Of a DNA stretch of 64,000 nt, positions 46,822 through 57,893 are shown in pieces; position 1 is the stretch's first letter; every line of letters begins with the position of its first letter. Origin of the DNA: Pseudomonadota bacterium. Its GTDB lineage: Bacteria; Pseudomonadota; Gammaproteobacteria; Burkholderiales; Thiobacillaceae. The translations under genes were made by a program, and so were the position numbers. The stretch lies in NCBI GenBank assembly GCA_021820845.1, contig JAKADC010000012.1, positions 1-64,000 on the forward strand, given 5' to 3'. The notes under the pieces were generated by a model that searched no databases, was not told the origin of the DNA, and was given only the letters and a program-made list of their open reading frames with translations.

Positions 46822-48119
46822 TGGGCGATTCCGGCAAAAATCTTGAAGTACTGGGGGAAGGTCTTGTTCACGCACGCCGGGTCGTTGATCCGCAGCGGCA
46901 CGCCGCCCAGCGTCGCCAGCGACAGGCACATCGCCATGCGGTGGTCGTCGTAGGTGTCGATCACCGCGTCGGAAACGAGCTTTTCCGGCGGCGTGATGCG
47001 AATGAAATCGGCGCCTTCCTCCACCGTCGCCCCGACCTTGCGCAGTTCGGCCGCCATCGCGGCGATGCGGTCGGTCTCCTTCACGCGCCAGCTGGCGATG
47101 TTTCTGAGCGTGGTCGTCCCGTCGGCAAAGAGCGCCGCCACCGCGAGCGTCATCGCGGCGTCGGGAATGGCGTTGCAGTCGAGATCGACCGCTTTCAAAC
47201 GGCCGCCCGCGGGTGCCCGCGCCTCGATCCAGTTCGGGCCCATGTCGATCCGCGCGCCCATTTTCGCCAGCGCGTCGGCAAAGCGCACGTCGCCCTGCAC
47301 GCTGTCGCGGCCCACGCCTTCCACGCGCACGGGACCGCCGCCGATCGCGCCCGCCGCGAGAAAATAGGACGCCGAGGATGCGTCGCCCTCGACCCAGATC
47401 TCGCCGGGACTGCGGTAACGCGCATCGGCGGGCACGACGAAGCGCTGCCAGCCCTCGCGCGCGACCTCCACGCCGAAGCGGCGCAGCATCGCAAGCGTGA
47501 TCTCGATATAGGGCTTGGAAATCAGTTCGCCGATGACCTCGATCGTGGTGTCGCGCTGCCGCAGCGGGAGCGCCATCAGGAGCCCGGTGAGGAACTGGCT
47601 CGATACGTTGCCGCGCACCTCGGTGGTGTCGCCCGCAATCTCCGCGGGATGGATTTTCAGCGGTGGAAAGCCTTCCTGGCCGAGATAGTCGATGCGCGCG
47701 CCGAGTCGCCGCAGTGCGTCGACCAGGTCGCCAATCGGCCGTTCGTGCATGCGCGCGACCCCTTTCAGCACATACTCGCCGCCCGACAGCGCGCACGCGG
47801 CGGTCAGCGAACGGAACGCCGTGCCTGCGTTGCCGAGGAACAGCTCGGCCCGCTTTACGGGAAAGCCGGCGCCCGCGGACGCGCCGACACCCGTGATCTC
47901 GTAGTCGTCGGAATCGCCCACCCGCGCGACGCCTGCGCCCAGCGCACGCAGGGCATCGAGCATCACCCGCGTATCGTCGGAATCGAGCAGCGCGCGCACG
48001 ACCGTCACGCCCTGCGCGAGCGCCGCGAGCAGCAGCACGCGATTCGAAATGCTCTTGGAACCCGGCAGACGCACAGTGCCGCGCGCCCCGGTGCTCGCGG
48101 GTAGATCGAGAAATTCCAT
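46818..48119 (-). CDS. aroA: 3-phosphoshikimate 1-carboxyvinyltransferase (EPSP synthase)
   Basis: A 433-residue enzyme of the shikimate pathway. The phosphate-binding start [20 protein letters not shown] and the segment [17 protein letters not shown] are typical of class I EPSP synthases. The PEP-site motif reads [13 protein letters not shown]. The residue matching E. coli Pro101 is Ser here (S104). The same exchange in Salmonella AroA is known to lower glyphosate sensitivity. ATG 48119 overlaps the tyrA stop (TGATG), and the end overlaps cmk. Confidence 0.96.
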   Translation of the reverse strand: MEFLDLPASTGARGTVRLPGSKSISNRVLLLAALAQGVTVVRALLDSDDTRVMLDALRALGAGVARVGDSDDYEITGVGASAGAGFPVKRAELFLGNAGTAFRSLTAACALSGGEYVLKGVARMHERPIGDLVDALRRLGARIDYLGQEGFPPLKIHPAEIAGDTTEVRGNVSSQFLTGLLMALPLRQRDTTIEVIGELISKPYIEITLAMLRRFGVEVAREGWQRFVVPADARYRSPGEIWVEGDASSASYFLAAGAIGGGPVRVEGVGRDSVQGDVRFADALAKMGARIDMGPNWIEARAPAGGRLKAVDLDCNAIPDAAMTLAVAALFADGTTTLRNIASWRVKETDRIAAMAAELRKVGATVEEGADFIRITPPEKLVSDAVIDTYDDHRMAMCLSLATLGGVPLRINDPACVNKTFPQYFKIFAGIAQ

Positions 48120-48985
48120 CAAGAATCCTGTTGTTTCATCCAGCGCTCGCGGGCCGCCCGGGCGCGAGAAAAGATATCCAGCAATGCCCCGGCGTCGTCT
48201 GCCGCCACGGCGTTCCGCAGCCCTTGCAGCGCCGCGAGGTAAGCATCCAGTTCGGCCAGCACCGCTTCGCGGTTCGCCAGCGCGATGTCTCGCCACATCT
48301 CGGGACTGCTGCCGGCGATGCGCGTGAAATCGCGGAAGCCGCTGGCGGCAAAGCGGAAGAACGTATCGCAGTCGGGGCGCTGCGCGAGATCGTCCACCAG
48401 CGCGTACGCCGCCAGATGCGGCAGATGGCTCACCGCCGCGAAGACGCGATCGTGCTGCGCGACGTCCAGAAGCTCGACCTGCGCGCCGGCGGTTTCCCAC
48501 AGCAGGCGCACGGTGGCAAGCGTGTCGGCGCGGGTGTCGGTCTGCGGCGTCAGCACGACGCGCTTGCCGCGAAAAAGATCGGCGCGGGCGGCGGCGGGGC
48601 CGCACTGTTCCGAGCCCGCGACCGGATGGCCGGGAACGAAGTCGGCGCAACGCGCGCCGAGCGCGGCACGCGCCGCCTCGACGACGTTGCGCTTGGTGCT
48701 GCCGGCGTCGGTGACGATCGCGCCGGGTTTCAGATGCGGCGCGAGGCTGTTCAGCACGGCCTCGGTTTCGCCCACCGGCAGCGCCAGCAGGATGCAGTCG
48801 GCCTGCCCCGCTTCCGCCCAGTCGACCGCGCGGTCGATCAGGCCGAGCTCGCGCGCGACAGCGAGCCGCGCGGGGCTGCGCCCGACGCCCAACACCTCGC
48901 GCACGGCACCGGCCTGCTTCAGCGCCAGCGCGAACGATCCCCCGATGAGGCCGACACCGACGACGGCAAGTTTTTCGATGATCAC
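48119..48985 (-). CDS. tyrA: Prephenate dehydrogenase
   Basis: A 288-residue NAD(P)-dependent enzyme of tyrosine synthesis without a fused chorismate mutase. The dinucleotide motif is [20 protein letters not shown]. The catalytic segment has [20 protein letters not shown] and [12 protein letters not shown]. The start is GTG 48985, with GGAGG seven bases upstream; it overlaps the hisC stop as GTGA. Confidence 0.94.
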   Translation of the reverse strand: MIIEKLAVVGVGLIGGSFALALKQAGAVREVLGVGRSPARLAVARELGLIDRAVDWAEAGQADCILLALPVGETEAVLNSLAPHLKPGAIVTDAGSTKRNVVEAARAALGARCADFVPGHPVAGSEQCGPAAARADLFRGKRVVLTPQTDTRADTLATVRLLWETAGAQVELLDVAQHDRVFAAVSHLPHLAAYALVDDLAQRPDCDTFFRFAASGFRDFTRIAGSSPEMWRDIALANREAVLAELDAYLAALQGLRNAVAADDAGALLDIFSRARAARERWMKQQDS

Positions 48986-50079
48986 AGACACGCCTCCAGC
49001 GCGTCGAGGAAACGGGCATTCTGCCCCGCGAGCCCGACCGACACGCGCAGGCATTCCGGCAGGCCATAGCCGGCCACCGGACGCACGATCACGCCGCGCT
49101 TCAGCAATTCGGCGTTGATGCGCGCGGCGTCGCCGACTTTCGCCAGCACGAAGTTGCCTTTCGATGGCACGGTGTCGATCGCCAGTCTGGCCAATCCGCT
49201 CGTCAATTGCGCCATGCCCGCCGTGTTGAGGGCGTAGGTGCGCGCGAGAAATTCGGTGTCGTCGAGCGCCGCTTCGGCGGCGGCGAGTCCCGGCAGGTTG
49301 ACGTTGAAGGGATGACGGACGCGGTTGAGCAGGTCGATCACGTCGGGGTGTCCCAGTCCGTAGCCGACGCGCAGGCCGGCGAGGCCGTAGGCCTTGGAGA
49401 AGGTACGGCTGATGAGCAGGTTGGGGAAACGCGCCAGCCACGCCGCGGTGTCGCAACGATCCTCCGGCGGCAGGTATTCGCCGTACGCCTCGTCGAGCAC
49501 CACCAGCACCCGCTCCGGCACGGCTTCAAGGAAAGCCTCGATTTCCGCCCACGGCAGGAAGGTGCCGGTCGGATTGTTGGGGTTCGCGATCCACACCAGC
49601 CGCGTGTCGTCGCGGATCGCGTCGCGCATGGCGGCGAGGTCGTGCCCGTAGTGTCGTGCCGGCACCACGATGCTTTGCGCACCGACGGTCTGCGTGGCGA
49701 TCGGATAGACCGCGAACGCGTGCTGCGCGTGAACCGCGGAGGCGCCGGGCGAGAGGAAAGCCTGCGCGGCGATGTCGAGGATGTCGTTGGAGCCGTTGCC
49801 CAGCACGATCTGATCGTGCGCGACGCCCAGCTTTGCCGACAGCTTCGCCTTCAGCGCGAAGCCTGCGCCGTCGGGATACAGCGCCATGTCGTGCAGCGCG
49901 TCCTGCGCCGCGGCAAGCGCGCGCGGACTGGGGCCGAGCGGATTTTCGTTGGACGCGAGCTTGACGATGTCGGCTTCGGCGAGCCCGAGTTCGCGCGCGA
50001 GCTCGGAGATGGGCTTGCCGGGCTGGTACGGGGCGATCGCGCGCACGTGGCGCGGCGCGAGGTCACAACAGGTAATCAC
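48982..50079 (-). CDS. hisC: Histidinol-phosphate aminotransferase
   Basis: A 365-residue PLP aminotransferase. The N-terminal segment [19 protein letters not shown], the DEAYGEYLP motif and the PLP-Lys segment [20 protein letters not shown] are all present. In this cluster between pheA and tyrA it may also transaminate aromatic keto acids or prephenate, which is an inference from context. The start is GTG 50079, overlapping the pheA stop. Confidence 0.93.
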   Translation of the reverse strand: MITCCDLAPRHVRAIAPYQPGKPISELARELGLAEADIVKLASNENPLGPSPRALAAAQDALHDMALYPDGAGFALKAKLSAKLGVAHDQIVLGNGSNDILDIAAQAFLSPGASAVHAQHAFAVYPIATQTVGAQSIVVPARHYGHDLAAMRDAIRDDTRLVWIANPNNPTGTFLPWAEIEAFLEAVPERVLVVLDEAYGEYLPPEDRCDTAAWLARFPNLLISRTFSKAYGLAGLRVGYGLGHPDVIDLLNRVRHPFNVNLPGLAAAEAALDDTEFLARTYALNTAGMAQLTSGLARLAIDTVPSKGNFVLAKVGDAARINAELLKRGVIVRPVAGYGLPECLRVSVGLAGQNARFLDALEACL

Positions 50080-51170
50080 GATGCGGCTGGATAGGAACCG
50101 AGAACCTTGAGGAAGGCGGCGCGCGCCTCGATTTCGGCGAGGGCGGCTGCGAGGGCCGGGTCCTGCCGATGGCCCTGGCAGACGACGAAAAACAGGTATT
50201 CCCAGTTGCCCGAGCGCGCGGGTCGCGATTCGAGCCGGCTCATCGAAATCCCGGCGTCGGCGAGTGGCTGGAGCAGTTTGACGATCGCGCCCGGCTCGTT
50301 TTTCGTGCTCATCACGAACGAGGTCTTGTCGCGTCCCGAGGGCGCGGCATCGCCCTGCCCCAGAACGAGAAAACGGGTGGTGTTGCTGGCATCGTCCTCG
50401 ACGCGCGCCTGCACCACCGCCAGGCCATACAGCTCGGCGGCGGCTTCGCTGCCCAGCGTGGCGGCGTCCGGCTCGGCGGCCGCGCGGCGCGCGCCTTCGC
50501 TATTGCTGACGACGCTGACGCGTTCGGCATCGGGCAGGTGCCGGCTCAGCCACTGCTGGCACTGCGCGAGCGATTGCGCGTGCCCGTAGACGCGCGCGAT
50601 GCCGGCGAGCCCTGCGTGCTTGCGCATCAGCATCTGGTGGACCGGCAGCATCACCTCGCCGCAGATTTTCAGCGGACTGGCGACGATGAGATCGAGCGTG
50701 CGGCCGATCGCGCCTTCGGTCGAGTTTTCCGCCGGCACCACGGCGAAATCGGCCCGGCCGGTTTCCAATGCCTGGAAGCAGGCGTCGATGTCGGTTTCGG
50801 CGAGCGCGTCGACCTCGCGGCCGAAATGCTTGTGAACGGCCTGCTGGCTGAAGGTGCCGGCAGGGCCCAGATAGGCGACGCGCGTCGTTTCCTCGAGCGC
50901 GCGGCACGCCGACATGATCTCGCGGATCAGGCGTTCGATGGTGTCGCCCGACAGCGGGCCGGGGTTGTTTTCGCGCAGCCGGCGCACGATCGACGCCTCG
51001 CGCTCGGGACGGTAGATCTTCTCGCCGTTCTTGGCGCGGCCGACCTGCTGGGCGATGCCAGCGCGCTCGGACACCAGCCTGAGGATGGCGTCGTCGATGG
51101 CGTCGATTCGCGCACGCAGCGCGCCAAGCTCGGCGGGCGCGCCCGGCGCGCCGTGTCCTTCGCCCTTCAT
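50076..51170 (-). CDS. pheA: Bifunctional chorismate mutase/prephenate dehydratase (P-protein)
   Basis: A 364-residue enzyme for phenylalanine synthesis. An AroQ-type chorismate mutase (about 12-95; LRARIDAIDDAILRLVSERA) is followed by the dehydratase domain, starting at VAYLGPAGTFSQQAVHKHFG, and a C-terminal ACT domain with the ESRP motif (MSRLESRPARSG), which binds phenylalanine in relatives. The start overlaps the serA stop by four bases. Confidence 0.96.
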   Translation of the reverse strand: MKGEGHGAPGAPAELGALRARIDAIDDAILRLVSERAGIAQQVGRAKNGEKIYRPEREASIVRRLRENNPGPLSGDTIERLIREIMSACRALEETTRVAYLGPAGTFSQQAVHKHFGREVDALAETDIDACFQALETGRADFAVVPAENSTEGAIGRTLDLIVASPLKICGEVMLPVHQMLMRKHAGLAGIARVYGHAQSLAQCQQWLSRHLPDAERVSVVSNSEGARRAAAEPDAATLGSEAAAELYGLAVVQARVEDDASNTTRFLVLGQGDAAPSGRDKTSFVMSTKNEPGAIVKLLQPLADAGISMSRLESRPARSGNWEYLFFVVCQGHRQDPALAAALAEIEARAAFLKVLGSYPAAS

Positions 51171-52342
51171 GCCGGCAGGTAGCGCACTGCCAGGACGCCG
51201 GCAATCGCGGCAAGCTGCTGCATCACGGCAGCGGTCACGGCGCTGTCCACATCGACCAGCGTATACGCCATATCGCCCTTCGATTTGTTGACCATGTTGT
51301 GGATGTTGAGGCCGGCAGCGGCGAGCAGCGACGAGATCTGCCCCACCATGTTGGGCACGTTGGCGTTGGCGATCGCGATCCGATAGTCCGATTCGCGCGC
51401 CATGCCGACGTTGGGGAAGTTGACGGCATTGCGGATGTTGCCGTTTTCCAGATAGTCGACGAGCTGCTCGGCCACCATCACCGCGCAGTTCTCCTCCGCT
51501 TCCTCGGTGCTCGCTCCCAGATGCGGCAGCGCGATGGCCCGGGCGCGGCCTTTCAGCGCGTTCGCCGGAAAATCGCAGATGTAGGCGTGCAGCTTGCCGG
51601 CGTCGAGCGCCTCGACCACCGCCGCGTTGTCGACGACGCCCTCCCGCGCGAAGTTGAGCAGCACCGCGCCCGAACGCATCAGGCTCAGGCGCTGCGCGTT
51701 GACGAGGTTGCGCGTGTCGTCCAGCAGGGGCACGTGCAGCGTGACGAAGTCGGCCATGCGCAGCACGTCCTCGACGCTCTCCGCCCGCCTGACCTGCGAC
51801 GGCAGTCGCCAGGCGGCGTCGACCGTGATTGCCGGATCGAAGCCGACGACGTTCATTCCAAGCTTGATCGCCGCCTCGGCGATGTAAGAGCCGATGGCGC
51901 CAAGGCCGATCACGCCGAGCGTGCGGCCCGGCAGTTCCATGCCGGCGAACTGCTTCTTGCCGGCCTCGGTCGCCTTGTGCATTTCTTCATCGGTGCCGGC
52001 CAGTCCTTCGACGAACTTCAGCGCGGGCACCAGGTTGCGCGCACCCAGCAGCATGCCGGCGATCACCAGTTCCTTCACCGCATTGGCATTGGCACCCGGC
52101 GCGTTGAATACCGGCACGCCGCGCGCCGACAGCGTCTTCACGGGAATGTTGTTGGTCCCGGCGCCCGCGCGGGCGATGGCGCGCACCGAGGCGGGAATGG
52201 CAATGTCGTGCATGTTGGCCGAGCGCACCAGGATGGCGTCGGGTTCGGTCACGTCGCCGCCGACGGTGTAATGCTCGGGCAGCCGCGCGAGGCCGCGGGC
52301 GGAAATGGCGTTGAGCGTGAGAACCTTGCGCGGCTCAGCCAT
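51167..52342 (-). CDS. serA: D-3-phosphoglycerate dehydrogenase
   Basis: A 391-residue enzyme for the first step of serine synthesis. The NAD motif is [20 protein letters not shown], the catalytic Arg lies in NFAREGVVD and the catalytic His in [17 protein letters not shown]-terminal ACT domain of about 75 residues follows ([20 protein letters not shown]), as in the serine-inhibited form. It overlaps serC by eight bases. Its insertion between serC and pheA joins both serine genes to the aromatic operon. Confidence 0.95.
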   Translation of the reverse strand: MAEPRKVLTLNAISARGLARLPEHYTVGGDVTEPDAILVRSANMHDIAIPASVRAIARAGAGTNNIPVKTLSARGVPVFNAPGANANAVKELVIAGMLLGARNLVPALKFVEGLAGTDEEMHKATEAGKKQFAGMELPGRTLGVIGLGAIGSYIAEAAIKLGMNVVGFDPAITVDAAWRLPSQVRRAESVEDVLRMADFVTLHVPLLDDTRNLVNAQRLSLMRSGAVLLNFAREGVVDNAAVVEALDAGKLHAYICDFPANALKGRARAIALPHLGASTEEAEENCAVMVAEQLVDYLENGNIRNAVNFPNVGMARESDYRIAIANANVPNMVGQISSLLAAAGLNIHNMVNKSKGDMAYTLVDVDSAVTAAVMQQLAAIAGVLAVRYLPA

Positions 52343-53414
52343 GGGCCTTCTCGAAGTCGCGCATGCAGTCGACGAGCGTGCGCACGCCCTCGATCGGCAT
52401 GGCGTTGTAGATCGAGGCGCGCATGCCGCCGACCGAGCGGTGGCCTTTCAGCTGGATGAGGCCGCGTTCCTTCGCCGCCTTGAGGAAAGCCTCGTCGAGC
52501 GCGGCGTCCTTCAGGGTGAACGGCACGTTCATCAGCGAGCGGTTGTCTTTCGCCACCGGCGAGTTGTAGAAACCGGTCGAATCGAGGTGGTCGTAGAGCA
52601 GGCCGGCCTTTTCGCGGTTGGTCTTTTCCATCGCCGCGAGGCCGCCCTTGGCCTTCAGCCACTTGAACACCAGGCCTGCCGTGTACATCGCGAAGGTGGC
52701 CGGCGTGTTGTACATCGAGTCGTTGTCGGCGTGGATCTTGTAGTCGAACATCGTCGGCGTGCCTTTCACCGTCTCACCGATGAGGTCGTCGCGCACGATG
52801 ACGATGGTCAAGCCGGCCGGGCCGATGTTCTTCTGCGCGCCGGCGTAGATCACACCGAACTTCGACACGTCGACCGGGCGCGACAGGATGGTCGACGACA
52901 TGTCGGCGACCAGCGGCACGCCCCCCGTCTCCGGCGTCCAGAAGATTTCCACGCCGCCGATGGTTTCGTTCGGCGTGTAGTGGACGTAGGCCGCGTTCGG
53001 ATCCAGCTTCCACTGATCCTGCGCCGGCGCATAGCTGAAATTCCTGTCCTCGCTCGACGCCACCACGTTCACCGCGCCGTAGCGCTTCGCTTCCTTGATC
53101 GCCTTCTTCGACCACTCGCCGGTGTTGAGGTAGTCGGCCGACGCCTTGCCCCGCAGCAGGTTCATCGGCACCATCGCGAACTGCGACGACGCCCCGCCTT
53201 GCAGGAACAACACCTTGTAATTGGCGGGGATGCCCATCAGCTCGCGCAGGTCGGCTTCCGCCTCGGCGGCGATGCCCATGAACTCCTTGCCGCGATGGCT
53301 CATTTCCATCACCGACATGCCGGAACCGCGCCAGTCGACCAGTTCGGCCTGAACCTGCAGCAAAACATCCCTGGGCAGCACGGCCGGGCCGGCGCTGAAG
53401 TTATAGATCGTCAT
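52335..53414 (-). CDS. serC: Phosphoserine aminotransferase
   Basis: A 359-residue PLP enzyme for the second step of serine synthesis, also used in pyridoxine synthesis. The N-terminus [20 protein letters not shown], the glycine-rich [19 protein letters not shown] and the PLP-Lys region [20 protein letters not shown] match the family. It follows gyrA after 12 bases. Confidence 0.97.
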   Translation of the reverse strand: MTIYNFSAGPAVLPRDVLLQVQAELVDWRGSGMSVMEMSHRGKEFMGIAAEAEADLRELMGIPANYKVLFLQGGASSQFAMVPMNLLRGKASADYLNTGEWSKKAIKEAKRYGAVNVVASSEDRNFSYAPAQDQWKLDPNAAYVHYTPNETIGGVEIFWTPETGGVPLVADMSSTILSRPVDVSKFGVIYAGAQKNIGPAGLTIVIVRDDLIGETVKGTPTMFDYKIHADNDSMYNTPATFAMYTAGLVFKWLKAKGGLAAMEKTNREKAGLLYDHLDSTGFYNSPVAKDNRSLMNVPFTLKDAALDEAFLKAAKERGLIQLKGHRSVGGMRASIYNAMPIEGVRTLVDCMRDFEKAHG

Positions 53415-53426
53415 GCGTGAGTCCTC

Positions 53427-55976
<2,550 letters not shown>

Positions 55977-56006
55977 GTCCGGCTTTTTGCTGACCTAAAG
56001 CGCGTG

Positions 56007-56012
56007 ATTTTA
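56007..56012 (-). promoter_or_regulatory. Possible extended -10 element for gyrA
   Basis: TGCTAAAAT on the minus strand combines a TGn extension with TAAAAT, five of six matches to the -10 consensus. It would start transcription about 24 bases before the gyrA ATG. No convincing -35 is visible. Confidence 0.4.
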
Positions 56013-56051
56013 GCACGGCCGCCCCGCTCCTCCGGGGGAGGTCGACCGGCC

Positions 56052-56468
56052 TTATCGCGGGGGTTCGGTGACGAATCCGATGCGCGCGACGCCTGATTTC
56101 GCCGCTGCGGACATCACTTGCGCCACGGCTTCATATTCTGCGTGCCGGTCGGCGCGGATATGCAGCTCCGGCTGCGGCTTCCGGCCGGCCTCGGCGGTGA
56201 AGCGCTTCGCGGCTTCGTCCAGCGTCACCGGCGCGCCGTTCCAGTAGAGCGCGCCGTTCTCGCGGATGGCGAACTCGATATCGTCGGCCCGCGCGGCATC
56301 CGGCGCGCTGCCGGCGCGAGGCAGGTCAACCTTGACGGCGTGGGTCAGCAGCGGCGCCGTGATGATGAAGATCACCAGCAGCACGAGCATCACGTCCACC
56401 AGCGGCACGACATTGATCTCCGCAAGCGGCGCCTGGCTCCTGCGTGAATCGAAGCTTCCCATCGCCAT
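56052..56468 (-). CDS. exbD: Biopolymer transport protein ExbD
   Basis: A 138-residue subunit of the TonB energising complex. A single membrane helix (about 22-40) contains the conserved Asp in VVPLVDVMLVLLVIFIIT, which carries protons in this family. The periplasmic domain follows (LHIRADRHAEYEAVAQVMSA). It is the last gene of the TonB cassette and lies three bases after exbB. M3 is an alternative start. Confidence 0.94.
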   Translation of the reverse strand: MAMGSFDSRRSQAPLAEINVVPLVDVMLVLLVIFIITAPLLTHAVKVDLPRAGSAPDAARADDIEFAIRENGALYWNGAPVTLDEAAKRFTAEAGRKPQPELHIRADRHAEYEAVAQVMSAAAKSGVARIGFVTEPPR

Positions 56469-56471
56469 GGC

Positions 56472-57200
56472 TCAGCCTTTCTTGACGATCTGCAGCTGGC
56501 GCGTCTCGCCCGCGGAACTGTTGCTCTTCTGGCCCAGGGTGATCACCGTGTAAAGATCGTGCGCGAACGCGTCGAGCCGGGCGAGCCAGACCCGGTTGCG
56601 GCGGTTGAAGGCATTGAAGGCCAGCACGGCGGGAATCGCCACGGCCAGGCCGAGCGCGGTCATGATGAGCGCTTCGCCGACCGGCCCGGACACCTTGTCG
56701 AGCGTGCTCTGCCCCGACAGGCCGATGTTGACCAGCGCGTGGTAGATCCCCCAGACGGTGCCGAACAGGCCGATATAGGGCGCGGCGGAGCCGGCCGATG
56801 CGAGCACGGTGAGACCGTGTTCCACCCGCGCGGCCTCCTGGTCGATGCCGTTCCTCAGCAGACGGGTCAGGAACTCGCCCAGCCCCCCCGCCGCGGCGAG
56901 TTTTTGCATGCCGTGCTTCTCGGAGTCGCTCGCCGCATCGAGGGCGTCCCGGGCCAGTTCGGCAAAGGCGCTGTCGGCGGGACGCCGATGCAGGGCGGAC
57001 TGCACCTCCAGCAGCGAATCCGCCGCCCAGAACTGCTTGAGAAAGTTATCCGCGCGCCGCCTCGCGAGGATATTCGCCGTCGCCTTGGTGACGATGAGAT
57101 ACCAGCTCGCTATCGAAAGCGCACCCAGGCAAGACAGCACGACGCGGCCAAGCATGTCGGTGTTCGAAAGGAAATGGGCGAAACCCAGGCTGTATTCCAT
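56472..57200 (-). CDS. exbB: Biopolymer transport protein ExbB
   Basis: A 242-residue inner-membrane protein with three membrane helices (about 15-38, 130-155 and 175-200). It forms the proton-driven motor with ExbD. The conserved segments LASAGSAAPYIGLFGTVWGI and GPVGEALIMTALGLAVAIPA are typical. It lies between tonB and exbD, so the motor appears dedicated to the receptor encoded upstream. Confidence 0.95.
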   Translation of the reverse strand: MEYSLGFAHFLSNTDMLGRVVLSCLGALSIASWYLIVTKATANILARRRADNFLKQFWAADSLLEVQSALHRRPADSAFAELARDALDAASDSEKHGMQKLAAAGGLGEFLTRLLRNGIDQEAARVEHGLTVLASAGSAAPYIGLFGTVWGIYHALVNIGLSGQSTLDKVSGPVGEALIMTALGLAVAIPAVLAFNAFNRRNRVWLARLDAFAHDLYTVITLGQKSNSSAGETRQLQIVKKG

Positions 57201-57227
57201 AGCGATATCTCCAGTGGATTCGGGCGG

Positions 57228-57890
57228 CTATTCGAGATCAAATTGAAACGGTTGCAAGGCGACGGCGCGCACGGGCCGGTCGTCGCGCAGCGGCGGGTTG
57301 CAGCGCCAGCGGCTTACCGCCGAGAGCGCCGCCGCGTCGAGCCGCTGGAAGCCGCTGCCGGTGCGAACGCGCGCGGCGGCGATGCGGCCGTCGACGTCGA
57401 TTTCAACCTGCAGCACGACCCTGCCCGATTCACCCGCGCGCCGCGAGAGAACCGGATACGCCGGCGGCGGGCGGTTGGGACAGGCGAGCGCCAGGTCGCC
57501 GGCCAGGGCGACCGGCCCCGCGGGTCGGGCGGGCGGCGGCGCTTCGACCGGAGGCTCGGGGGCCGGCGCCGGGGGCTCGGCTGGCACGGGCTCGGCGCGC
57601 GGCACGACGACCTCGCCCGGTGCAGCGGGCGCCTCGACCGCCAGCTGCCGGGGCGGATCGGATGGACGGGGCGAAGGCTGAGCCGGCTTCGGCGGTTGGG
57701 GTTTCGGCGGTTCGGGCTTTCGCACCGGCGGCGTCGGCGATTCGGTCGGCGCGATCAGGGTGACGAATACGGTGTGGCGCCGGTCGGGCTGCGGCGCGGG
57801 GCGATGCTGCAGCAGGCCATAGACGACCGCGGCGTGAAACGCCACCACGCCTGCGAGCGCCGCTGCCCGTTCCGCTTTCAATGAGGCCAC
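57228..57890 (-). CDS. tonB: TonB energy transducer
   Basis: A 220-residue protein with one N-terminal membrane anchor (about 10-27), a long Pro-rich, periplasm-spanning stretch (about 45-130) and a C-terminal TonB domain (PAYPVLSRRAGESGRVVLQV, ending in RWRCNPPLRD). It carries force from ExbB-ExbD to the outer-membrane receptor encoded three bases upstream. Confidence 0.93.
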   Translation of the reverse strand: MASLKAERAAALAGVVAFHAAVVYGLLQHRPAPQPDRRHTVFVTLIAPTESPTPPVRKPEPPKPQPPKPAQPSPRPSDPPRQLAVEAPAAPGEVVVPRAEPVPAEPPAPAPEPPVEAPPPARPAGPVALAGDLALACPNRPPPAYPVLSRRAGESGRVVLQVEIDVDGRIAAARVRTGSGFQRLDAAALSAVSRWRCNPPLRDDRPVRAVALQPFQFDLE

Positions 57891-57893
57891 CCG

